A DNA stretch of 46,193 bases from Alcaligenaceae bacterium (GTDB lineage Bacteria > Pseudomonadota > Gammaproteobacteria > Burkholderiales > Burkholderiaceae_B): assembly GCA_947378965.1 (NCBI GenBank), contig CANCMG010000025.1:1-46193 (forward strand), in the 5' to 3' direction. Both the position numbers and the translations under genes were made by a program. Positions 1 through 7,818 of the stretch are shown in pieces (the stretch's first letter is position 1; each line of letters opens with the position of its first letter). Below the pieces are notes generated by a model. The model was not told where the DNA came from, did not search any database, and saw nothing but the letters and a program-made list of their open reading frames with translations.

Positions 1-1070
1 TTTTTTGCCTTATCAATATTGAACTCATACTTGGGAAGGTCGGTTGAGTGAAAGGTCGTGACCTGCGAGGGAATTGGACTGACCGCAGGTTGACCATAAC
101 CAAGCCAAACAACTTGGGTCATCCGTGCGCGATCAATTGCATGCGCGATGGCCTGTCGTACTCGTACGTCATTAAGAGGCGGTTTGCGCAGATTGACCTC
201 CATCAGCATGTAGGGCGACATGTAAGCGTATCCGCGCGTTTCAATACTGAGTGCGGGATTTTTCGCAATACGTGGCATGTCGGTCAGTGGTACGGGGCTG
301 AGCCCACCAATATGACCTTCGCCGGTTTCAAAGCTCGCTGCGCGCGCCGAGGCGTCGCTGATGATTCTGAACACGATACGCTGCAGGCTTGGTTTACCTG
401 CTTGCCAGTAGTCGGCATTTTTCTCAAGTAGGATGTAGTCGCCTTTTTTCCATTCTTTGAATACGAAGGGGCCCGTACCCACCGGTTTACTGATGTTGGG
501 GTTGGCAGAGGGGTCTGTGCCTGCGAAGAGATGTTTAGGCACCATGGGTGACTCGTAGCTTGAGGCCAGAGCTGTCAGCATAGGAGGTGCCGGTTGGCTA
601 AGTTTAATCACGGCAGTGAGAGGATCAGGCGTTTCGACCGCTGTAACTTTTGCGAAAGCCGAGCGCCCACGCGGATGAACCTTTTTAAGCACCTCAAGAA
701 TTGTGTAGCTAACATCTGCCGAGGTAAATGGCTGGCCATCATGCCACTTAACGTTTGGACGGAGCTTAAAAGTATAGGTCAGCCCATCTGGACTAATGTC
801 CCAAGCTTGAGCCAAGAGAGGTTGCGGCTTGAGTTCGTTGTCGAGGTACAGTAAGCCTTCCATCACCTTTGAGGTAACCATCCCCATCTGTAGGGCGGTG
901 TTGATGGCGGTTAACAAAAACGGTGGTTCGGGTGACAAGACAAATTTGAGTGTGCCGCTGTCAATGTCCGCGGCGCTTTGTGCTTGGACGGGGTACCCCA
1001 ACAACGCGCCGCTCAGCATTAGCAGCGAGGCAAGCGCGCGTTTAAAAGAATGGATAATCGTGGTCGTCAT
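1..1070 (-). CDS. ABC transporter substrate-binding protein, peptide/nickel type (SBP_bac_5), 3' part cut off by window edge
   Basis: I translated the reverse strand from the ATG at 1070. It stays open to base 1 (356 codons), so the C-terminus lies outside the window. The N-terminus is a Sec signal peptide: a basic start, a hydrophobic stretch (ALASLLMLSGALLG) and a cleavage region near PVQAQSA. After it come features of the solute-binding protein family 5: FVLSPEPPFLLTAINTALQMG, LAQAWDISPDGLTYTFKLRPNVKWHDG (given here only in part as the diagnostic WDISPDGLTYTFKLR and KWHDG), and GTGPFVFKEWKKGD. The product should be the periplasmic receptor of a peptide- or opine-type ABC importer, with the permease genes expected to the left. 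The SD AGAGGG lies 6 bases before the ATG. The ligand cannot be told from sequence. Confidence 0.9.
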   Translation of the reverse strand, partial: MTTTIIHSFKRALASLLMLSGALLGYPVQAQSAADIDSGTLKFVLSPEPPFLLTAINTALQMGMVTSKVMEGLLYLDNELKPQPLLAQAWDISPDGLTYTFKLRPNVKWHDGQPFTSADVSYTILEVLKKVHPRGRSAFAKVTAVETPDPLTAVIKLSQPAPPMLTALASSYESPMVPKHLFAGTDPSANPNISKPVGTGPFVFKEWKKGDYILLEKNADYWQAGKPSLQRIVFRIISDASARAASFETGEGHIGGLSPVPLTDMPRIAKNPALSIETRGYAYMSPYMLMEVNLRKPPLNDVRVRQAIAHAIDRARMTQVVWLGYGQPAVSPIPSQVTTFHSTDLPKYEFNIDKAK

Positions 1071-1110
1071 GGGAAACCCTCTTTTCAGTACGTTGAACGC
1101 TGAACGCTAG

Positions 1111-1137
1111 GATCTGCTCACTTTTGGTGAGCAGATC
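1111..1137. promoter_or_regulatory. perfect 11-bp inverted repeat upstream of the ABC binding-protein gene
   Basis: GATCTGCTCAC and GTGAGCAGATC face each other across a 5-base loop, about 40 bases before the start of the binding-protein gene. There is no T-run in the direction of that gene. A 5'-UTR hairpin or a repressor operator is therefore more likely than a terminator. A tandem repeat TGAACGC TGAACGC (1094-1107) lies between the hairpin and the SD. Confidence 0.5.
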
Positions 1138-1212
1138 TAGCAATTAAGTTTCAGTATGAAAAGTCAGGTCACGAGCGTCTTTCAAAATCCGCTCGCTTCA
1201 TTTCAAAATCAG

Positions 1213-1239
1213 AACAGTTGACCTGAGGGGTCAACTGTT
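1213..1239 (-). terminator. probable leuA terminator
   Basis: AACAGTTGACC and GGTCAACTGTT form a perfect 11-bp stem with a 5-base loop, 9 bases beyond the leuA stop codon. On the minus strand it is followed by CTGATTTTG, a weak T-rich tract. Position and stem strength fit a Rho-independent terminator of leuA. Confidence 0.65.
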
Positions 1240-1247
1240 TGGCAATC

Positions 1248-2918
1248 TTAACTGGATTTGATATGCCGGTTTAAGCCACTTAGCACCGCCTTGAATGACG
1301 CCGTGACGATATCGCGGTCGATTCCGACCCCAAAGCCAGTTGGGCTATCACCCACGCGCGCTTCAACATAGCAGGCCGCGCGAGTATCGGTACCGGTGCC
1401 AATCGCGTGCTCGTGGTAATCCATGATGCGAACGGGGATGCCCAGGCAATCAACGAATGCAGAAATTGCACCATCGCCCGTGCCTTTCAGCACACGACGT
1501 ACGCCCTCGACTTCGAATTCTGCCTCGATCGTAAAGTGCTTGCCTTCTGCCGCACTTGGGTCACCAGTGATGCTATGTTTGATGAGTTTCCAGGGCTCGG
1601 TTTGTGTCAGATACTCGGTATTGAAAATTGTGTAGACGGCCTCAGCGGTGACTTCGCGACCGGTTTCATCGGTGACGCGTTGAATCGCACGGCTAAACTC
1701 AATTTGTAAACGGCGTGGCAAGGCTAAGCCATGCTCTTGCTCGAGCAGGTATGAGACACCGCCTTTACCGGATTGGCTGTTGACGCGAATCACGGCGTCG
1801 TAGCTGCGACCCAGATCGGCGGGGTCGATTGGTAAGTAAGGGACTTCCCAGATGGCATCGGCTTTTTGTACGGCAAAGCCTTTTTTGATCGCATCTTGGT
1901 GCGAACCCGAGAAGGCTGTGAAGACCAAGTCACCGGCATAAGGATGACGTGGGTGTACGGGCAACTGATTGCAAAATTCAACGCAGCGACGCACCTCGTC
2001 GATATCTGAAAAATCAAGACCAGGGTGAATGCCTTGGGTGTAAAGATTTAAGGCCAAGGTGACCAGGTCGACATTGCCTGTGCGCTCGCCGTTACCAAAC
2101 AAACAGCCCTCGACGCGATCGGCCCCAGCCATTAAGCCTAACTCGGCTGCTGCGACCGCAGTGCCACGATCGTTGTGCGGGTGCAAGCTGACAATCACTG
2201 AATCACGCTGATGCAGATTGTTATGCATGTATTCGATTTGATCGGCATACATATTTGGCGTGGTGGCCTCGATGGTGGCCGGCAAGTTATAAATAATTTT
2301 TTTCTGAGGCGTTGGTTTGTACAGAGCGGTCACTGCGTTGCAAACCTCAAGTGCGAAGTCGGGCTCGGTAGTGCTGAACACTTCGGGCGAGTACTCGTAG
2401 AGCCAGTGTGTTTGCGGATACTTGGCCATGCAATCCATCACGCACTGCGTGCCCTCAAGTGCCACCTGCTTAACTTCTTGCCGGTTCATATTGAAGACGA
2501 TACGGCGAAAGCCGGGTGCGCAAGCGTTGTAAAGGTGGATCATGGCGCGTTTGGCGCCGGCCGCTGATTCAACAGTGCGCTCGATGAGCTCGGGGCGAGC
2601 TTGCGTGAGCGCAATGATGGTGACATCGTCTGGGATCAGTTTGTCGTCAACCAGCTTGCGTACAAAGTCAAAGTCGGTTTGAGAGGCCGACGGAAACCCA
2701 ACCTCAATTTCTTTGAAGCCGATTTTGACCAGCATTTCAAAGAAGCGCAATTTGCGCTCGACGCTCATGGGCTCGATGAGTGACTGATTGCCATCGCGCA
2801 GGTCGGTGCTCATCCAGATAGGGGGACGGGTGATCTTTTTAGTGGGCCAGGTGCGCTCTGAAAAATCGCGTTCGAAGGGTTTGAACGGGATGTATTTTGT
2901 AGCGGGATTCGAAAGCAT
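1248..2918 (-). CDS. leuA: 2-isopropylmalate synthase
   Basis: Condenses acetyl-CoA with 2-oxoisovalerate to 2-isopropylmalate, the first committed step of leucine biosynthesis, in the cytoplasm. The 556-residue product is the longer LeuA form (about 550-570 residues) common in actinobacteria and many beta-proteobacteria. The TIM barrel carries the substrate and metal motif LRDGNQ (40-45), the divalent-metal HxH in LHPHND (245-250) and GNGERTGN (275-282). The C-terminal part (about 430-550) matches the LeuA regulatory/dimerisation domain that binds leucine. The start ATG at 2918 has AAGG 6 bases upstream. The gene stands alone, with no leuBCD beside it. A leader rich in leucine codons lies upstream and a hairpin terminator lies downstream. 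Confidence 0.97.
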   Translation of the reverse strand: MLSNPATKYIPFKPFERDFSERTWPTKKITRPPIWMSTDLRDGNQSLIEPMSVERKLRFFEMLVKIGFKEIEVGFPSASQTDFDFVRKLVDDKLIPDDVTIIALTQARPELIERTVESAAGAKRAMIHLYNACAPGFRRIVFNMNRQEVKQVALEGTQCVMDCMAKYPQTHWLYEYSPEVFSTTEPDFALEVCNAVTALYKPTPQKKIIYNLPATIEATTPNMYADQIEYMHNNLHQRDSVIVSLHPHNDRGTAVAAAELGLMAGADRVEGCLFGNGERTGNVDLVTLALNLYTQGIHPGLDFSDIDEVRRCVEFCNQLPVHPRHPYAGDLVFTAFSGSHQDAIKKGFAVQKADAIWEVPYLPIDPADLGRSYDAVIRVNSQSGKGGVSYLLEQEHGLALPRRLQIEFSRAIQRVTDETGREVTAEAVYTIFNTEYLTQTEPWKLIKHSITGDPSAAEGKHFTIEAEFEVEGVRRVLKGTGDGAISAFVDCLGIPVRIMDYHEHAIGTGTDTRAACYVEARVGDSPTGFGVGIDRDIVTASFKAVLSGLNRHIKSS

Positions 2919-3026
2919 GATTAACCTTAAATCTGTTTAAACGATGACACGGTGCGTGCGACCTGTGTTCATCGATGGCGTAAATAAGCCAGGGTTTGGA
3001 TCAAATCTAAAAATTTTTGAGGAAGG

Positions 3027-3104
3027 CTATCGCTGGGGTGGCGGTTGGTTGCCGGACTGCCACGGGCGCTAGGCCCGGCAACCGATCGCTAGTAGTAGCG
3101 ATAG
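3027..3104 (-). promoter_or_regulatory. leuA leader with alternative hairpins (probable attenuator)
   Basis: Three pairings compete in the RNA read from the minus strand. First, ATCGCTA/TAGCGAT forms a 7-bp hairpin directly over the CTA codons (plus coordinates 3085-3102). Second, GGTTGCCGG/CCGGCAACC forms a 9-bp stem just after them (3047-3055 with 3075-3083). Third, CTATCGCT within the codon run can pair with a distal AGCGATAG (3097-3104 with 3027-3034), excluding the first hairpin. Mutually exclusive stems over a run of leucine codons are the hallmark of ribosome-mediated attenuation. A clean T-run right after the last stem is missing; the nearest is AAAAATTTTT at 3009-3018. The exact readout is therefore open. 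The rest of the 2919-3311 gap shows nothing else I can name. Confidence 0.55.
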
Positions 3105-3137
3105 TAGCCCTAGAGTGTCAGCATGGTTGCCAGACAC
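3069..3137 (-). CDS. putative leucine leader peptide upstream of leuA
   Basis: In one reverse frame, beginning at a GTG (3137-3135), the sequence reads VSGNHADTLGLLSLLLAIGC followed by RA and a stop. This 22-residue frame ends about 150 bases before leuA. It has six leucine codons, arranged 1+2+3, and all six are CTA, a leucine codon that is rare in GC-rich proteobacteria. That is what a leader peptide sensing charged tRNA-Leu should look like. The weak point is the start: the GTG has no good SD, and the true initiator may be another codon nearby. A second overlapping frame reads MLTL and a stop (3125-3111). Confidence 0.55.
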   Translation of the reverse strand: MSGNHADTLGLLSLLLAIGCRA

Positions 3138-3311
3138 AACTTGACCGCGACCTAAAATGGTCGGGCAGTGTGTTTGAGGGCAGGCGAGGCCTGTGGCAAG
3201 CGCGTTCATAGCCTCTAGTCGAACATAAATTGGCGTGAAACGCAAGCGCGACGGGCTTTTACGTGGTGCTTAAGCAATGCTCGCGCAGCACTTGGCCAGC
3301 CCTTGAGCAGG

Positions 3312-3956
3312 TCAGGCAAGTAGGGTGGGTTCGCGTTGCCCGGCGTCGTTGGCAGGTGGCAACACCCGCGTTGGGACAGGCGCGTTAGGGTGGTTGACGG
3401 GCCGGCTTTGTAAGGCCGACTGAAGCTCGAGCTGTTGCGCGCGAGCCAAGGCGAGCTTTCGCGCTCGACCGCTGCTGCGCTGAGACAACACGGTTTGTAA
3501 AATTCCAACAGTCACGGGCTGAGTTTGATCTTTCCAGACCCAATTCAAAATATCCAAGCCTTCAGGGCTAAGTTGAGCGCAGAGCTTGCGCACGTCACTG
3601 AGCGGCACAAGCGCGGCTCGGCCGCGCTTAAGACTACTGCGCAAGTAACTGATCAGACCGCTGATCGTGATTAAGATCAAGATCAGAATCACAAACCACC
3701 AGAAATACTTTTGGTACTGGATGACAGAGTCGATGACCGTTTTGCCAAGAATCTCAGATAGGCCAGTCAGTTTGAGGACAAAATCAAGCCAAGCTTTACC
3801 CGATTGCAGAATACTGTTCGCGCAATAATTGACTAGGGCAATAGCCGCTAAAATGATGACTAGCCGCGTCAACAGGCGTGGTAGCGCTAGCCGTAACAGG
3901 ATGCCGCCCAATAAAGGGGTGTCTTTTTGTAGCGGTGTGGTGCTAGGTCGATTCAT
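3312..3956 (-). CDS. small two-helix membrane protein, unknown function
   Basis: I do not recognise this gene with confidence. Starting at MNRPSTTP (3956) it gives 214 residues. It has a short cytoplasmic start, a hydrophobic segment (LLTRLVIILAAIALVNY), a loop of about 40 residues, a strong second segment (FWWFVILILILITISGLI), then a basic soluble tail. The tail contains LSDVRKLCAQLSPEGLDILNWVW and ends in proline/alanine. Two membrane helices followed by a short cytoplasmic domain resemble the superinfection-exclusion-B style of small proteins, but this is only a resemblance. Tandem ATGs sit at 3959 and 3956, and the frame is open up to 3986. The start codons interlock with the rpoN start on the other strand, so each promoter must lie inside the other gene. 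Confidence 0.7.
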   Translation of the reverse strand: MNRPSTTPLQKDTPLLGGILLRLALPRLLTRLVIILAAIALVNYCANSILQSGKAWLDFVLKLTGLSEILGKTVIDSVIQYQKYFWWFVILILILITISGLISYLRSSLKRGRAALVPLSDVRKLCAQLSPEGLDILNWVWKDQTQPVTVGILQTVLSQRSSGRARKLALARAQQLELQSALQSRPVNHPNAPVPTRVLPPANDAGQREPTLLA

Positions 3957-3957
3957 C

Positions 3958-5481
3958 ATGCAAAATATTGTACCTATGAGTCGCAATTTTCTCGAGCTTC
4001 GTCAGGGTCAACAGCTGACACTGACCCCCGCGCTGCAACAGTCGATTAAGCTGTTGCAGCTTTCGACGCTGGATCTTGAGGCTGAAATTGCCCGAGCCTT
4101 GGCTGAGAATCCCCTCTTAGAGCAAGAGGGCACGCCATTGTACGAGCCGGGAGGGGCTGCGGCGAGTTTACGCGTTGGGCAAGAGAGCGCAGAATTTGGT
4201 TCGTCCCAAAATAGTGCCGACCGTGGTCAGGACGCAACACCCGAGGCCACTACCGATTACGCCCCGGCGTCAGAACGTGAGCCCGAGCGCGACCGAAGCG
4301 AATTTTCGTCAGAGTCACGTGGTTCGCGCGACGATGATTTTCCTGACCGCCCAGAGCCAGCTCGCGAAAGCAACCTGCGAGAATATTTGCTTGAGCAGTT
4401 AGGCATGACACGCCTAAGCAAGCGCGATGCCGCGGTTGTCGAACTGTTGATTGACGAGCTCAATGATGATGGTTTTTTGGCCTCACCGCTTGATGAGATT
4501 GCGAGCTGGATGAACCCAGAGCTCGGTCTAGACGAAGACGATTTTCGTTGCGCCTTAAAAATGCTGCAGTCGTTTGATCCACCGGGTGTCGGTGCCCGCG
4601 ACCTTGGCGAATGCTTGGATTTACAGCTGCAGTTCGGCGACCCCAAGCGACTTGAAGCGTTGCAAGACCCAGCACTACTTGCCTTGGCGCGTATGGTGTG
4701 CCAGCATCATCTGGCGGTCTTGGCAACCGGCAATATGCTCAAGCTACGTGACTTACTACAATGCGATACCGAGACACTTAAGCGTGCGCATGCGTTGATC
4801 GTGAAATTGAATCCTCGGCCTGCGAGTGCCTGGAACATACCCGCAGCAGACTTTGCCGTGCCCGATGTGCTGGTGCGAAAAACGCGTAAGGGTTGGGTGG
4901 TGTCACTCAATGAGTCTGTGATGCCTAAGCTGAGAGTCAATGCGATGTACGCCGAAGCCTTAGGCAGTCCGCGCAGCGGGGCACACACAGCGCTGCATGG
5001 GCAACTGCAAGAGGCACGCTGGATGATTCGCAATGTCGCGCAGCGGTTTGAAACGATATTGAAAGTGTCGCAGGTGATTGTTGCCCATCAGCAGGCGTTT
5101 TTTTCAAGTGGTTGGGGGGCAGTACGGCCATTAACACTTAAAGACATTGCTGCTGAGATCGGTATGCATGAGTCAACGATTTCGCGAGCGACTACGCAAA
5201 AATTTATGTTGACGCCGCACGGTACGTTTGAACTCAAGCGATTTTTTAGCACGGGGCTAACGACCGAGGGTAAAGAGGCTACCTCGGCTACCGCAGTACA
5301 AACGCGCATTCAAATACTGATCACCGGCGAAGACCGCAAAAAACCACTGTCGGATAGTCAGCTCGTGAGCTTGCTTGACCAAGATGGGATTACGATTGCA
5401 CGGCGCACGGTGGCTAAATATCGAGAGCTATTGCGTATTCCGACTGCGCCACTGCGCAAGTCGCAGGCGGGCGCACGTTAG
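3958..5481 (+). CDS. rpoN: RNA polymerase sigma-54 factor
   Basis: Directs RNA polymerase to -24/-12 promoters that need an AAA+ activator. Region I is clear: LELRQGQQLTLTPALQQSIK and LLQLSTLDLEAEIARALAEN. A variable acidic region II follows, rich in D, E, R and S. The core-binding region comes next, then the HTH (LKDIAAEIGMHESTISRATT, then FMLTPHGTFELKRFF). The RpoN box ARRTVAKYRE, which reads the -24 element, lies about 20 residues from the end. The length (about 501-507 residues) is normal. The start could be the ATG at 3958 (AGGT 9 bases upstream) or the ATG at 3976 (no SD). The usual lptB and hpf/ptsN neighbours are absent. The stop overlaps the stop of the next, convergent gene by 4 bases. 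Confidence 0.95.
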   Translation: MQNIVPMSRNFLELRQGQQLTLTPALQQSIKLLQLSTLDLEAEIARALAENPLLEQEGTPLYEPGGAAASLRVGQESAEFGSSQNSADRGQDATPEATTDYAPASEREPERDRSEFSSESRGSRDDDFPDRPEPARESNLREYLLEQLGMTRLSKRDAAVVELLIDELNDDGFLASPLDEIASWMNPELGLDEDDFRCALKMLQSFDPPGVGARDLGECLDLQLQFGDPKRLEALQDPALLALARMVCQHHLAVLATGNMLKLRDLLQCDTETLKRAHALIVKLNPRPASAWNIPAADFAVPDVLVRKTRKGWVVSLNESVMPKLRVNAMYAEALGSPRSGAHTALHGQLQEARWMIRNVAQRFETILKVSQVIVAHQQAFFSSGWGAVRPLTLKDIAAEIGMHESTISRATTQKFMLTPHGTFELKRFFSTGLTTEGKEATSATAVQTRIQILITGEDRKKPLSDSQLVSLLDQDGITIARRTVAKYRELLRIPTAPLRKSQAGAR

Positions 5482-6137
5482 TTGCCGGTGAGTGGTTCGT
5501 TTTGACGCGCTGGGCAGTCAGCAGTTTTACCCCAGGCATCGTTTGGAGCGCAGTATTTGTTGCGCGCGTTTTGTAAGCAGGTTGGGCGTTGAAAAAAACC
5601 TACCTTGGCGCATTGTTCGAGTTCTTGTTTAAGCGATTGTTGCCACGTGGTTACAGTGACGGTAATCCCGGGCGGCACAGGAGGTGCGGCTGGCCGTTGT
5701 CCAAAGACTGGCGTGCTTGGCTGAGTACTTGAATCATTACTGCGCCCAGTGCGCTGCATCGTGTCTTGCGCTAAACGTTTGGCGTCTGCGGTTTCTGAGC
5801 CTTCGCTGCCTGTGCCTTCGTCATCATCCTCGTCGCCCTCAACCTTCATGCGGTTGGGATCCGTTTCAAAATCATCGGCTGACACCGCTTCGATGGCCCA
5901 TTCAATTGGAACAAGTTCGCGCGGTACGCCTAAGGTGCCGTCAATGCGAGGCTGGGGTGGCTGTGCGGTGATTGGACGACCGCTGGCGTCAAGTTTTAAG
6001 GTTTTGTAGTCTTTGTCGGCTACCGAGGCAACGGTATCGGGTGCGCGCGTCACTAGCCAATTACCTAATTGCACTCCGCCTTGCCATGAGCCAACGGCAG
6101 CAAGCGTTAAAAGGACAATTAAGACACGCCAGGACAT
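5478..6137 (-). CDS. exported or membrane-anchored acidic protein, unknown function
   Basis: I do not recognise a family. The 219-residue product begins with a hydrophobic segment (MSWRVLIVLLTLAAVGSW) that should be a signal peptide or anchor. A short conserved-looking domain follows (about 35-90: DYKTLKLDASGRPI, GTLGVPRELVPIEWAIEAVS). Next is a very acidic linker (EGDEDDDEGTGSEGSE) and a proline-rich linker. The C-terminal domain has cysteines at CAKVGF, PTCLQNARNKYCAP and ADCPA. The four cysteines suggest two disulphides in the periplasm. It lies 23 bases downstream of prfC on the same strand and may be its operon partner. Its stop overlaps that of rpoN. Confidence 0.75.
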   Translation of the reverse strand: MSWRVLIVLLTLAAVGSWQGGVQLGNWLVTRAPDTVASVADKDYKTLKLDASGRPITAQPPQPRIDGTLGVPRELVPIEWAIEAVSADDFETDPNRMKVEGDEDDDEGTGSEGSETADAKRLAQDTMQRTGRSNDSSTQPSTPVFGQRPAAPPVPPGITVTVTTWQQSLKQELEQCAKVGFFQRPTCLQNARNKYCAPNDAWGKTADCPARQNEPLTGN

Positions 6138-6160
6138 AAGGGATCTCTGAGGGGCGGTGA

Positions 6161-7771
6161 TTAAACTTTATCGGCAAACACTTGACCGCCGTGTTCGCGC
6201 ATGGCGTGAAAACGAATTGCCGGATAGCGCTCTTCGGCGACGCGCAGCTGAGCGGTCGAACTCACTAAAAACGCCGGTGCTTCGACGACATCATAGGCGA
6301 TGTTTGAGACGTTAGCATCGATGAATTTGCGCAACTCTTTCGGGTCTTCGGCGGTGACCCAGCGCGCCATGTTGTAGCGTGAGGGCATCAGTCGCGCTTC
6401 GGCGCCGTACTCAGCCTGCAGGCGGTGGGCGACGACCTCAAACTGCAACTGGCCGACCGCGCCAAGCAGCAGCGCTCCGCCCGCTACCAAAGGCCTGAAC
6501 ACTTGAATCGCGCCTTCTTCGCCCAGTTGCAATAAACCAGTGCGTAGCTGTTTGGTGCGCAAGGGATCTTTGGTTTCGACCGCCTGAAAAAGCTCGGGGG
6601 CGAAAAAGGGCAAGCCTGTAAAGTGCAAGGCTTCGCCTTCAGTTAAGACATCACCCAGATGCAAAATGCCGTGATTGGGGATGCCAATCACATCGCCCGC
6701 GTAGGCCTCATCGACGAGTTCGCGGCGCTGCGATAAAAACGACACCACGTTATTGGGGCGAATCTCTTTGTTGTTGCGTGACACCTTGAGCCGCATGCCG
6801 CGCTCGAACTTGCCTGAACTGACACGCACAAAAGCCACACGATCGCGATGTGCCGGATCCATGTTGGCCTGCACTTTAAAGACCACGCCTGTGAACTTGG
6901 GCTCTTCGGGATGCACCACGCGCTCAAGCGCTTGACGTGAACCCGGTGGTGGCGCCTGATCCACCAACGCATCCAATACTTCTTGAACGCCAAAATTGTT
7001 AATCGCCGAGCCAAAAAAAACGGGTGTTTGTTTACCGGCTAAAAAGGCCACGGGGTCAAAGGCTGGTGCAGCTGCTTGGATGAGTTCGATCTCGCCTTTG
7101 GCTTGTTCAAACGAGCTGCCGAAGCGTTTGGCAATTTCTGGGTTGTCTAGCCCGTCGATAAAGTCGTCGCCGGTATCGTTACGACGCTCTTGTCCGGATT
7201 TAAACAAACGCATGCGATCGCGCTGGATATCAAACACGCCGCCAAAGGCTTTGCCCATGCCGACTGGCCACGAAAACGGCACGGCATCCATGCCAATGTG
7301 TTGCTCGATTTCGGATAACAGCTCAAGCGGTTCGCGTACCTCGCGATCCATCTTGTTAATGAAGGTAATAATGGGGGTATTGCGGGCGCGGCAGACCTGC
7401 AGCAAACGGATGGTTTGTGGCTCGACCCCGTTAGCCGCATCAATCACCATCAAGGCCGCATCGACCGCAGTCAGTACACGATAAGTGTCTTCAGAAAAAT
7501 CTTGGTGGCCGGGGGTATCAAGCAGGTTGATCACGCAATCGCGGTATTCCATTTGCATGACTGACGAGGCAACCGAGATGCCACGTTGTTTTTCGATTTC
7601 CATCCAGTCAGAGGACGCGTGGCGAGAAGCCTTGCGCGCTTTGACGCTACCGGCGATTTGGATCGCACCCGCAAAAAGCAACAGCTTTTCGGTGAGCGTC
7701 GTTTTACCGGCATCTGGGTGAGAAATAATGGCGAACGTTCGGCGTCGCGCGACTTCAGTTTGAATACTCAT
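6161..7771 (-). CDS. prfC: peptide chain release factor 3
   Basis: Translational GTPase that ejects RF1/RF2 from the ribosome after peptide release. At 536 residues it has the expected length. G motifs are visible: G1 in SHPDAGKTTLTEK (17-29), switch region with KQRGISVASSVMQ, G3 DTPGHQDF and G4 NKMDRE. The RF3-specific tail follows (LGAVGQLQFEVVAHRLQAEY, then RYNMARWV). The ATG at 7771 has no clear SD. A perfect hairpin stands 14-36 bases upstream of it. It lies downstream of the helicase gene on the same strand. Confidence 0.97.
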   Translation of the reverse strand: MSIQTEVARRRTFAIISHPDAGKTTLTEKLLLFAGAIQIAGSVKARKASRHASSDWMEIEKQRGISVASSVMQMEYRDCVINLLDTPGHQDFSEDTYRVLTAVDAALMVIDAANGVEPQTIRLLQVCRARNTPIITFINKMDREVREPLELLSEIEQHIGMDAVPFSWPVGMGKAFGGVFDIQRDRMRLFKSGQERRNDTGDDFIDGLDNPEIAKRFGSSFEQAKGEIELIQAAAPAFDPVAFLAGKQTPVFFGSAINNFGVQEVLDALVDQAPPPGSRQALERVVHPEEPKFTGVVFKVQANMDPAHRDRVAFVRVSSGKFERGMRLKVSRNNKEIRPNNVVSFLSQRRELVDEAYAGDVIGIPNHGILHLGDVLTEGEALHFTGLPFFAPELFQAVETKDPLRTKQLRTGLLQLGEEGAIQVFRPLVAGGALLLGAVGQLQFEVVAHRLQAEYGAEARLMPSRYNMARWVTAEDPKELRKFIDANVSNIAYDVVEAPAFLVSSTAQLRVAEERYPAIRFHAMREHGGQVFADKV

Positions 7772-7784
7772 GATGGCGAATTTT

Positions 7785-7807
7785 ACAGGCTGGCGCAGCC
7801 AGCCTGT
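7785..7807 (-). promoter_or_regulatory. 9-bp hairpin between the helicase gene and prfC
   Basis: ACAGGCTGG and CCAGCCTGT form a perfect stem with a 5-base loop in the 47-base gap between the two genes. On the minus strand it is followed by AAAATTCG, with no U-run. It is thus a poor intrinsic terminator and may be a processing or translation-control hairpin for prfC. Confidence 0.4.
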
Positions 7808-7818
7808 GTGCGTGCAAA

